Under the pieces are notes generated by a model. It made no database searches and was not told where the DNA came from. It saw only the letters and a program-made list of their open reading frames with translations. 64,000 nucleotides of DNA, taken from Pseudoxanthomonas sp. X-1 (GTDB taxonomy: Bacteria; Pseudomonadota; Gammaproteobacteria; Xanthomonadales; Xanthomonadaceae). This document shows positions 17,885 to 25,498 of the stretch, one piece after another. Location: the NCBI RefSeq assembly GCF_020042665.1, contig NZ_CP083376.1, positions 1,276,001 through 1,340,000 of the forward strand. The letters run 5' to 3'. Numbering within the stretch: the stretch's first letter is position 1; every line of letters begins with the position of its first letter. The translations under genes were made by a program, and so were the position numbers.

Positions 17885-19522
17885 ATGTCCGCAACGCTTC
17901 GCATCGCCATGGCCCAGTTCGACTATCCGGTCGGCGACGTGGCGGGCAACACCCGGCGCATCATCGAACAGATCGCCCTGGCCCGGGACGAATACGGCGC
18001 CGACGTGGTGCTGTTCCCCGAGCTGGCGCTGAGCGGCTATCCGCCGGAGGACCTGCTGATGCGGCCCTCGTTCCTGGCCGACTGCCATCGCGCGCTGGCC
18101 CAGGTCGCCCAGGCCGCCACCGGCATCGTCGCGGTCGTGGGCTGGCCCGAGAGCGCCGGCAGCGTGCTCTACAACGCCGCCAGCGTGCTGCGCGACGGGC
18201 GCATCGAGGCGACGTACCGCAAGCGCGAGCTGCCCAACTACAACGTGTTCGACGAACGTCGCTACTTCCACGTCGATCCCGACGGCGGCAGCTGCGTGTT
18301 CCAGGTCAAGGGCGTGCCGGTCGGCGTGGTGATCTGCGAGGATCTGTGGTTCGCCGAACCGCTGGCCGACACCGCGCGCGCCGGCGCGCAGCTGGTGCTG
18401 GTGCCCAACGCCTCGCCGTTCGAACACGGCAAGCACGCCCAGCGCGATGCGCTGCTGGCCCAGCGCGTGGCCGAGACCGGCGTGGCGCTGGCCTATCTCA
18501 ACGTGGTCGGGGGCCAGGACGCGCTGGTGTTCGACGGCGCCTCGGTGGTGGCCAGTGGCAACGGCGAGATCTCGCCGGCGGCGGTGGCCTTCGCCGAGCA
18601 GTGGCTGGTGGCGGACTACGACGCCGCCTCGCGCGTGTTCTCGCCGGTGCTGTGGCGCGACGAGGGCGACGAGAGCCGCGACGGACTGGCCTGGCGCGCG
18701 GTGGTGCGCGGCATCGCCGACTACTGCGGCAAGAACGGCTTCAGCAAGGTCTGGGTCGGCCTGTCCGGCGGCATCGACTCGGCGATGGTGCTGGCGCTGG
18801 CGGTCGATGCGCTGGGCGCCGACAACGTCACCGCCGTGCGCATGCCCTCGCGCTACACCGCCGGGCTGTCCAACTCGCTGGCCGAGGAGCAGTGCCGCGC
18901 GCTGGGCGTGCGCATGGAGACCGTGGCGATCGAGGCGCCGTTCAAGGGCTATCTGGAGGCGCTGGGGCCGCTGTTCGAGGGCCACCCGGTCGACACCGCC
19001 GAGGAGAACCTGCAGTCGCGCGCGCGCGGGGCGATCATGATGGCCCTGTCCAACAAGTTCGGCGGGCTGCTGCTGACCACCGGCAACAAGAGCGAGTACG
19101 CGGTCGGCTACGCCACCATCTACGGCGACATGTGCGGCGGCTACGCGCCGATCAAGGACCTGTACAAGACCGAGGTGTTTGCGCTGTCGCGCTGGCGCAA
19201 TACCGTCGGCGGCGCGCCGGTGATCCCGCCGGCGGTGATCGACCGCCCGCCGTCGGCCGAACTGCGCGAGAACCAGCTCGACCAGGACTCGCTGCCACCC
19301 TACGACGTGCTCGACGCGATCCTGCAGCGCTACGTCGACCTGGAGCAGTCGCGCGAGGAGATCATCGCCGCCGGCTTCGACGCGGACGTGGTCCACCGCA
19401 TGGTGCGCCTGGTGCGCGTCAACGAATGGAAGCGCCAGCAGGCCGCGCCCGGTCCTAAGGTCTCCCTGCGCGCCTTCGGCCGCGAGCGCCGCTACCCGAT
19501 CAGCAACCGCTATCCGGCCTGA
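17885..19522 (+). CDS. nadE: Glutamine-dependent NAD+ synthetase
   Basis: This 545-residue enzyme converts deamido-NAD+ to NAD+, using ammonia from glutamine. The N-terminal nitrilase-like glutaminase shows the Glu-Lys-Cys triad in LFPELALSGY (Glu46), YRKRELPNY (Lys113) and VVICEDLW (Cys151). The C-terminal synthetase has the ATP-PP loop LSGGIDSA (293-300), and later TTGNKSEYAVGYATIYGDM. The length matches the two-domain bacterial form. ATG 17885 gives the standard start of the glutaminase. It stands alone, after a repeat-filled gap and convergent with the next gene. Confidence 0.96.
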   Translation: MSATLRIAMAQFDYPVGDVAGNTRRIIEQIALARDEYGADVVLFPELALSGYPPEDLLMRPSFLADCHRALAQVAQAATGIVAVVGWPESAGSVLYNAASVLRDGRIEATYRKRELPNYNVFDERRYFHVDPDGGSCVFQVKGVPVGVVICEDLWFAEPLADTARAGAQLVLVPNASPFEHGKHAQRDALLAQRVAETGVALAYLNVVGGQDALVFDGASVVASGNGEISPAAVAFAEQWLVADYDAASRVFSPVLWRDEGDESRDGLAWRAVVRGIADYCGKNGFSKVWVGLSGGIDSAMVLALAVDALGADNVTAVRMPSRYTAGLSNSLAEEQCRALGVRMETVAIEAPFKGYLEALGPLFEGHPVDTAEENLQSRARGAIMMALSNKFGGLLLTTGNKSEYAVGYATIYGDMCGGYAPIKDLYKTEVFALSRWRNTVGGAPVIPPAVIDRPPSAELRENQLDQDSLPPYDVLDAILQRYVDLEQSREEIIAAGFDADVVHRMVRLVRVNEWKRQQAAPGPKVSLRAFGRERRYPISNRYPA

Positions 19523-19550
19523 GCGGGCCGGCCCGGGAAGGGGGCGGGCC

Positions 19551-20405
19551 CTAGCCGTCCGCCGCCGGGATTGGCACCGCGCGGCCGCTGACCAGGATCG
19601 GACCCGCGTCGGGGACGTGCACCCGCAGCTGGCTCGGTCGGCCCATGTCCTCGCCCTGCACGATGCGGAGATCGGCCGGCGCCCGCACCGCGCCGAGCGC
19701 GCGCAGATAGGCGCCGAACGCCGCCGCCGCCGCGCCGGTGGCCGGATCCTCGACCACGCCGCCGATGGGGAAAGGATTGCGCGCGGCGAATTCGCGGTCC
19801 GACACGCGCCAGACCAGCGCCAGCGTGGTCAGGTCGTGGGCCTGCATCAGCGCCTTGAGCCCGGCGAAGTCGTAGTCCAGCCGCGCCAGCCGCTCGCGTG
19901 TGCCCGCGGCCAGGATGAGGTGGCGCGCGCCGGCGTAGGCGACGGCCGGCGGCAGCGCCGGGTCCAGCTCGTCGGCGTTCCAGCGTAGTCGGGCCAGGGC
20001 CTGGTCGAGCAGGCCCGGCGGCAGCGTCGGTAACACGTGCGGGGCGACGCTGGTCAGGGTCGCGCCGATGCCGGCGTCCTCGCGTGCGGTGGCTACTTCG
20101 ACCAGGCCGGCGCGGGTGCGGAAGCGCAGCGTGCCCGGGCCATCGCGCTCGGCCAGCGCGACCGCGCCGGCGATGGTGGCGTGGCCGCAGAACGGCACCT
20201 CGTCCAGCGGACTGAAGTAGCGCACGTCGAACGTGCCCGCCTCGCCCGGCTGGACGAAGATCGATTCGGAATATCCAAGCCGCGTGGCCAGCGCCTGCAT
20301 GTCCGCCGCCGACATGCCCGAGGCATCGAGCACGACACCGGCAGGATTGCCGCCCTCGGGCCGATCGGTGAACGCGCTGTAGTGCAGGACATCGGGTGAG
20401 GACAT
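19551..20405 (-). CDS. PhzF family isomerase/epimerase-like protein
   Basis: This 284-residue protein has the diaminopimelate-epimerase fold of the PhzF family. The signatures are YSAFTDRPEGGNPAGVVLD at the N-terminus, SESIFVQPGEAGTFDVRYFS, VPFCGHATIAG, and VVEDPATGAAAAAFGAYLR with the DPATG loop. The catalytic Glu in SESIF, used in phenazine-type isomerisation, is present. The physiological substrate of most family members is unknown. ATG 20405 is chosen because GAGGT lies about seven bases upstream and the PhzF homology begins here. It is convergent with nadE; no phenazine genes are nearby. Confidence 0.9.
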   Translation of the reverse strand: MSSPDVLHYSAFTDRPEGGNPAGVVLDASGMSAADMQALATRLGYSESIFVQPGEAGTFDVRYFSPLDEVPFCGHATIAGAVALAERDGPGTLRFRTRAGLVEVATAREDAGIGATLTSVAPHVLPTLPPGLLDQALARLRWNADELDPALPPAVAYAGARHLILAAGTRERLARLDYDFAGLKALMQAHDLTTLALVWRVSDREFAARNPFPIGGVVEDPATGAAAAAFGAYLRALGAVRAPADLRIVQGEDMGRPSQLRVHVPDAGPILVSGRAVPIPAADG

Positions 20406-20546
20406 GCACGGACCTCGGGAGCAGGAGAGTCGCCCCAGCTTAGGGCGTGGCGCGCACGCGGCCCACCACCGCGACGCGATGCTGGATTCCACCCGCGGCC
20501 GTGGCTTCTGGCTACGAGCGCGCATCGTCGCTCCGCCAGAAACCTC

Positions 20547-20580
20547 CGATCGTCGTTCCCGCGAAGGCGGGAATCCGGTG
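20547..20580. repeat. Single family C repeat unit
   Basis: A lone CGTTCCCGCGAAGGCGGGAA hairpin unit lies between the PhzF-like gene and the TPR lipoprotein gene. It is the same family as 7695-7809 and 34286-34394. Nothing else was recognised in 20406-20654. Confidence 0.75.
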
Positions 20581-20654
20581 GCTTTACCGCGGGGAACCAA
20601 TATGCCGGGCTTTGCACCTCCGCGGTCGCCTTCGCCACTCGCCCCTGGCGCGCC

Positions 20655-22229
20655 CTATTGCCTCTTCCCGGCACGAAGCTCCTGAAGCTGCGTGGTCATC
20701 TGCGCCTGCCGCGGATCGGACCCCTGCGGCAGGGAAAAGAAGCGCTGCGCCGCCGCTTCGGCACCGGGATCATGCTGCTGGGTCAGGACCCATGCCCGCA
20801 TGAAGTTCGCCATCGGGTCGTCCGGAAGAGCCGCGACCAGCTCCCGCGTACAGGCCAGCGCACCGGAGGGATTGTGTTCCCGACGCACGACGATGTCGCA
20901 CAGGCAGGTCTGCGCCCACTGCCGGTGGCGTGGTTCCTGCAGCAGCACCGTGTAGGCCTGCTTCGCTGTGGCGTAGTCGCCAAGCTTTTCCGCGGAGACA
21001 GCCAGCTTGGTGTAGGTGCCCGGACTTGCCAGTCCGCGGTCGACGGTGTCCTGCAGGATGCGGACCGCCTGCGCGTGGTCGCCGTGCTTCTGGTACATCT
21101 CGCCGAGTTCATTGAGCACGGCGACGTTGCGCGGCTCAAAGCGGACCGCCTGAGTCATGTAGACCATGGCGTCATCAAACTGCCCGGCTTCCAGCAGGGC
21201 GCGTGCGGCACCGGCCAGCGCTGCGCCGTGCGGGGCGTCGGTGGCGACCGCGATCATCAGCGGCAAGGCCGCGGCGCGCTGCTTGTCGCGCTGTAACGCC
21301 ATGCCTTGCTCCAGGAGCGTGGTATGGCGCATGTAGGCCAATGCCGGATTCTGTTGCGCCGGGGCTTCGATGAAGGCATCGAAGGAGGCCAGTGCCTGCC
21401 AGCTCCCGCCCCAGCGCGGCATAGCCGCCAGACGCATGGAGCTGAGATAACCCGGCAGGTAGGGCTCGGCCCGCGCGCAGCGTTCGACGGTGTCCTGCCC
21501 GAGCGGCGGGCCGCTGCCCATCCGCACGATATCCAACAGGCCCGCGCAGGCATAGCCCTGGCGGGGATCGGTCGCCACGGCCTCCTGCAGCACCGGACGT
21601 GCCCGGTCCAGCCAGCGTTGCATGGCGTTGAGCTGCTGCCGCGAGGTCTCGGAGACGAAGCCACCGCCCCGTTGCCTCCAGGCGTTGTTCAGATAGGCCA
21701 GGCCTACCGCCGTCATCGCGTAGACGCTCTGTGGCGACTGCGAAAGCCAGGCCTCCGCGGTCTTGCTGACATCGGGCAGGTCTCTTGACTCGTTCTCGAA
21801 GGCCTCGAAGGCGCGCTCCCACTCCGGATGCTGACGAGGCGCCTGTGCATAGGCGGCCTGTGCGCTGCTGAACGCCTGGTCGAGCTGTTTCCCGCCGTCC
21901 GGCTCGCTCAACAGCGCCTCGATGCGGTCAATGGGCCAGGGCCCCTCCAGAAGCGCGTCGCAGCGGGAGCGGGCGGCCCCGGATGGCCAGCGGTTGCCGG
22001 GCAGGTCAGGAGCGGCGATGCAGCGCGCGTGCGCATCCGGAATTGCGGCGACCTCAGTGATCTTTGCCAGATAGGCCGCCGCTTCATCCTTGGACCAAGG
22101 GGGAACCGACGCGGCGTTGGCTGTCTGAAGAGCGGGTGGGGTGGATCCGGCCTGGCAACCGCCCAACCCGGCGAACGCGGCCCACGACACCGCGGCCCAC
22201 AGCAAAGACGGCAGCCGGCTTGCTTCCAT
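20655..22229 (-). CDS. TPR lipoprotein, DUF4034-like
   Basis: This 524-residue lipoprotein has a signal peptide ending at LGGC. The middle part, with AYLNNAWRQRGGGFVSETSRQQ and the following helix pairs, resembles the DUF4034 family, in which an AWxxRG segment precedes a helical domain. The C-terminal part holds TPR units, for example MYQKHGDHAQAVRILQDTVD and LGDYATAKQAYTVLLQEPRH. Paired cysteines (CARAEPY; TCLCDIV) may form disulfides. Function is unknown; a protein-interaction role at the envelope is inference. The start at ATG 22229 lies just past a strong terminator for bamD, so the gene needs its own promoter. By eye its composition is less GC-biased than that of its neighbours. Confidence 0.75.
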   Translation of the reverse strand: MEASRLPSLLWAAVSWAAFAGLGGCQAGSTPPALQTANAASVPPWSKDEAAAYLAKITEVAAIPDAHARCIAAPDLPGNRWPSGAARSRCDALLEGPWPIDRIEALLSEPDGGKQLDQAFSSAQAAYAQAPRQHPEWERAFEAFENESRDLPDVSKTAEAWLSQSPQSVYAMTAVGLAYLNNAWRQRGGGFVSETSRQQLNAMQRWLDRARPVLQEAVATDPRQGYACAGLLDIVRMGSGPPLGQDTVERCARAEPYLPGYLSSMRLAAMPRWGGSWQALASFDAFIEAPAQQNPALAYMRHTTLLEQGMALQRDKQRAAALPLMIAVATDAPHGAALAGAARALLEAGQFDDAMVYMTQAVRFEPRNVAVLNELGEMYQKHGDHAQAVRILQDTVDRGLASPGTYTKLAVSAEKLGDYATAKQAYTVLLQEPRHRQWAQTCLCDIVVRREHNPSGALACTRELVAALPDDPMANFMRAWVLTQQHDPGAEAAAQRFFSLPQGSDPRQAQMTTQLQELRAGKRQ

Positions 22230-22251
22230 GCGTCATCCCCGTTGAAAACGA

Positions 22252-22275
22252 AAAAGGAGCCTTGCGGCTCCTTTT
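22252..22275 (-). terminator. Rho-independent terminator of bamD
   Basis: AAAAGGAGCC-TTGC-GGCTCCTTTT forms a perfect short hairpin with A and T tracts on the two sides. Read on the minus strand it follows the bamD stop by about 20 bp and ends in TTTTT. It also insulates the downstream lipoprotein gene. Confidence 0.9.
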
Positions 22276-22296
22276 ACGCTTTTCCTCGCAGGAAAG

Positions 22297-23175
22297 TCAG
22301 TGCGCGTCTTCGCGCTCGTTGTCCAGCGCCGACTTCTCGCCGGCGAAGGGGTTTAGCTTGCGGATGGAGGTCGGGAAGTCCGGCCACTTGCCGGCCAGCC
22401 AGGGGTGCTGCGGGTCGTTCATCTGCAGCACGCGGCGGGCGTCGTCGGCCAGGGTCTTGTTGCCCAGGCGGGTGTAGGCCTCGCCGAGCAGGGCGACGGC
22501 GTCGTACTGGTACTCGCTCTGCGGCAGGGTCTCCAGGATGTACTTGGCGCGGCCCACGGCGGCGGTGTAGGCGCCGCGGTGCAGGTAGTACAGCGCGGCA
22601 TCCATCTCGTGGCGGGCGAAGGTGTTGCGCAGCTGGACCATGCGCACGCGCGCGTCGGCGGCGTAGCGGCTGTTGGGGTAGCGCTCGGAGACGGTATTGA
22701 AGTCGCTGTAGCCCTGCATCGGGGTGGACAGGTCGCGGCGGCTGGAATCCAGGCGCCAGACCTTCTGCAGGAACACCGTGTCGCGGTTGGAATTGGCCAG
22801 GCCGCGCAGGTAGTACATGTAGGGCACGTTGCGCTGGGTCGGGTAGGTGCGCAGGAAGCGGTCGATGCTCGACACGGCCTCCTCCAGCTTGCCCGACTTG
22901 TACTGCGCATAGGCCAGTTCCATCTGCGCCTGCTCGGTGTACGGGCCGTACGGGTACTGGGCGATCAGCGACTGGAACTGCTTCTCCGCACCGGACCAGT
23001 TGCCGCGTGTCATGTCGGTGTGGGCTTCGGTGTAGATGGCCTCGACCGGGCGCGAATCGGTGGCCTTGTCCTTCTTGTTGCGGCCGCAGCCTGTGGCCGT
23101 GAGGGCCACCACCAGGAGCAGGAGCAGGACGCGGACGGTGGCGCGGGCGGACGGGGCTGCGAAACGCTGGGACAT
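22297..23175 (-). CDS. bamD: Outer membrane protein assembly factor BamD
   Basis: BamD is the essential TPR lipoprotein of the BAM complex, which inserts beta-barrel proteins into the outer membrane. The 292 residues start with a signal peptide ending at ATGC (Cys30) followed by GRNKKDK. Family stretches are RGNWSGAEKQFQSLIAQYPYGPY, MELAYAQYKSGKLEEA, YLRGLANSN and QKVWRLDSSRRD. A second ATG seven codons upstream (23196) is possible. The gene is divergent from rluD with about 106 bp between, an arrangement common in gammaproteobacteria. A strong terminator follows. Confidence 0.95.
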   Translation of the reverse strand: MSQRFAAPSARATVRVLLLLLVVALTATGCGRNKKDKATDSRPVEAIYTEAHTDMTRGNWSGAEKQFQSLIAQYPYGPYTEQAQMELAYAQYKSGKLEEAVSSIDRFLRTYPTQRNVPYMYYLRGLANSNRDTVFLQKVWRLDSSRRDLSTPMQGYSDFNTVSERYPNSRYAADARVRMVQLRNTFARHEMDAALYYLHRGAYTAAVGRAKYILETLPQSEYQYDAVALLGEAYTRLGNKTLADDARRVLQMNDPQHPWLAGKWPDFPTSIRKLNPFAGEKSALDNEREDAH

Positions 23176-23281
23176 GGGCTGGCGGACAGGCCGCATCGGG
23201 GAAACGAGGGGGCGATGATAGCCTAGGCGGCTGCCGGGCCATGAATTCCGGCCAACTTCTTCACTGGAACCGCTTGCCCGG

Positions 23282-24286
23282 ATGACTGCCGCAGCCGACG
23301 ACGACGCCCCCCTGGACGCCCCCGACCCGCAGGGCCCGCGCAGCGCCCAGGTGCCCACGCACGCGGCCGGGCGCCGCTTCGACGCGGTGCTGGCCGAGCT
23401 GTTCCCCGAATTCTCCCGCTCGCGCCTGTCCGAATGGATCAAGTCCGGCGACGCGCGCCTGGATGGGGAGGTGGTGCGCCCGCGCGACCCGGTCACCCCC
23501 GGCCAGGTCGCCACGCTGGACGCCGTGCTGGACACCCAGACCCACGCCCAGCCCGAGGACATCCCCCTGCAGGTGCTGTACGAGGACAGCGAAGTCCTGG
23601 TGCTGGACAAGCCGGCCGGGCTGGTGGTCCACCCCGGTGCCGGCAACCCGACCGGCACCCTGGTCAACGCGCTGCTGTTCCGCGACCCGTCGCTGTCCGC
23701 GCTGCCGCGCGCCGGCATCGTCCACCGCCTGGACAAGGACACTTCCGGGGTCATGGTCGTGGCCAGGACCCTGCCGGCGCACACCTCGCTGGTGGCGCAG
23801 CTCTCCGCGCGGCAGGTGCATCGGCAGTACCTGGCGGTGGTGGTCGGCGCCATGGTGTCCGGCGCGACCGTCGATGCGCCGATCGACCGCCATCCGCGCG
23901 ACCGGCTGAAGATGGCCGTGCGCGAGGACGGGCGCGATGCGGTCACCCACGTGCGCCTGCGCGAGCGTTTCCGCGGCCATACCGCGGTCGAGTGCCGGCT
24001 GGAAACCGGCCGCACCCACCAGATCCGCGTGCACATGGCGCACCTGCGCTTCCCCATCGTCGGCGATCCGCTCTACGGCGGCCCCCTGCGCCTGCCGCGC
24101 GGGGCGAGCGAGGAGCTCAACACCCAGCTGCGCGGCTTCCGCCGCCAGGCGCTGCACGCCGAGACGCTGGAGTTCAGTCATCCGACCACCGGCGAGCCGG
24201 TGCGCACCAGCGCGCCGGTCCCGGCCGACATGCTGGCGCTGATGGCGGCCCTGCGCGACGACGCGGCCGCGCACAAGGGCAGGTGA
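23282..24286 (+). CDS. rluD: 23S rRNA pseudouridine synthase RluD
   Basis: This 334-residue enzyme makes pseudouridines in helix 69 of 23S rRNA (positions 1911, 1915 and 1917 in E. coli). After a disordered 25-residue N-terminus comes an S4 domain (about 30-85, [21 protein letters not shown]). The catalytic domain follows, with HRLDKDTSG (Asp151) and later [17 protein letters not shown] and GDPLYGG. The stop overlaps the GTG start of pgeF (GTGA), so the two genes are translationally coupled, as is usual for this pair. Confidence 0.95.
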   Translation: MTAAADDDAPLDAPDPQGPRSAQVPTHAAGRRFDAVLAELFPEFSRSRLSEWIKSGDARLDGEVVRPRDPVTPGQVATLDAVLDTQTHAQPEDIPLQVLYEDSEVLVLDKPAGLVVHPGAGNPTGTLVNALLFRDPSLSALPRAGIVHRLDKDTSGVMVVARTLPAHTSLVAQLSARQVHRQYLAVVVGAMVSGATVDAPIDRHPRDRLKMAVREDGRDAVTHVRLRERFRGHTAVECRLETGRTHQIRVHMAHLRFPIVGDPLYGGPLRLPRGASEELNTQLRGFRRQALHAETLEFSHPTTGEPVRTSAPVPADMLALMAALRDDAAAHKGR

Positions 24287-25053
24287 GCGCCCTGCTGCCC
24301 GCGCACTGGCCCGCGCCGCCCGGCGTGCGTGCGCTGGTGACGCTGCGCTTCGGCGCCGGCGGCTCGGCTGCGCCGTTTGACACCTTCAACCTGGGCAACC
24401 GCAGCGCCGCGGCGGGCGATGACCCCGCGCAGGTGGAGGCCAACCGCGCCGAGCTGGCCGCGCTGGCCGGGCTGCCGTCGCTGCCGCACTGGCTGCGCCA
24501 GGTGCACGGGACCGGCGTGGCGCGCTTCGAGACACCGCTCGGCGCGCCGCGCGCGCAGGGCGATGAACCGGAAGGCGACGCCGCCGTCACCGATGCCCCG
24601 GGCGTCGTACTGGCCATCCTCACCGCCGACTGCCTGCCGGTGGTGTTCGCCGCCGCCGACGGCAGCGAGGTGGCCGCCGCCCACGCCGGCTGGCGCGGGC
24701 TGGCCGACGGGGTGCTGGAGCGCACCGTCGCCGCGATGCGCACGCCGGCCGCGCACGTGCGCGCCTGGCTGGGCCCGGCGGCGGGACCGGACGCCTACGA
24801 GATCGGCCAGGACGTGTTCGACGCCTTCACCGCGAACGACCCCGGCGCCGCCGCGGCCTTCGTCGCGACCCGCCCCGGCCACTGGCGCGTGGACCTGTAC
24901 GCGCTGGCGCGCCGGCGCTTGGCCGCGGTCGGCGTGACCGATGTGCACGGCGGCACGCTGTGCACGATCAGCGACCCGCAGCGCTTCTTCTCGCATCGCC
25001 GCGACCGCCGCAGCGGCCGCATGGCCACCCTGGTGTGGCGGGCGCCGACATGA
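24283..25053 (+). CDS. pgeF: Peptidoglycan editing factor PgeF (YfiH/DUF152, purine nucleoside phosphorylase fold)
   Basis: This 256-residue cytoplasmic protein belongs to the multicopper-polyphenol-oxidase-like YfiH family. In E. coli it removes L-Ser-containing muropeptide precursors made by MurC error. Metal or active-site motifs are present: [25 protein letters not shown] with its Cys, [14 protein letters not shown], and [20 protein letters not shown]. The start is the GTG at 24283, which overlaps the rluD stop; the longer open frame to the left is an rluD shadow. It ends in an ATGA overlap with the DUF393 gene, making a tight three-gene operon. Confidence 0.93.
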   Translation: MSALLPAHWPAPPGVRALVTLRFGAGGSAAPFDTFNLGNRSAAAGDDPAQVEANRAELAALAGLPSLPHWLRQVHGTGVARFETPLGAPRAQGDEPEGDAAVTDAPGVVLAILTADCLPVVFAAADGSEVAAAHAGWRGLADGVLERTVAAMRTPAAHVRAWLGPAAGPDAYEIGQDVFDAFTANDPGAAAAFVATRPGHWRVDLYALARRRLAAVGVTDVHGGTLCTISDPQRFFSHRRDRRSGRMATLVWRAPT

Positions 25054-25490
25054 GCGCCGCCGCGCCCTCCGGCGGCAATCCCGCCGCGGAGACGTGGGGC
25101 GCGGCGATCATCGTGTTCGACGGCGCATGCGCGATGTGCAACGGCTGGGTGCGCTTCCTGCTGCGCCACGACCGCGCCGCGCGCTATCGCTTCGCCGCCA
25201 TGCAGGGCCGCACCGGCGCGGCCCTGCTGGCCGAGCACGGCCTCGACCCGCGCGATCCTTCCTCGTTCCTGCTGATCGACCGCGACGGCGCCCACGTCGA
25301 AACCGACGCCATCGGGCGTGTGCTGGCCGGCCTGGGCGGCGGCTGGCCGGTCCTGGCCACCGCCGCGCGCGCCGTACCGCGCGGCGCACGCGACCGCGTC
25401 TACCGCTGGGTCGCGCGCAACCGCCGGCGCTGGGCCGGCACCACCTGCACCGTGCCCAGCCCCGAGCAGCGCGACCGCTTCCTGGACTGA
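25050..25490 (+). CDS. DCC family thiol-disulfide oxidoreductase-like protein (DUF393)
   Basis: This 146-residue protein has the DCC motif in IIVFDGACAMCNGWVRFLLRHD: an FDGxCxxC active-site-like pair at about residues 23-31. It continues with RFAAMQGRTGAALLAEHGLD. The family adopts a thioredoxin-like fold, but a physiological substrate has not been established. ATG 25050 overlaps the pgeF stop. It is the last gene of the rluD operon and converges on the TonB-dependent receptor gene, with only 8 bp between the stops. Confidence 0.88.
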   Translation: MSAAAPSGGNPAAETWGAAIIVFDGACAMCNGWVRFLLRHDRAARYRFAAMQGRTGAALLAEHGLDPRDPSSFLLIDRDGAHVETDAIGRVLAGLGGGWPVLATAARAVPRGARDRVYRWVARNRRRWAGTTCTVPSPEQRDRFLD

Positions 25491-25498
25491 GGGCGGCT

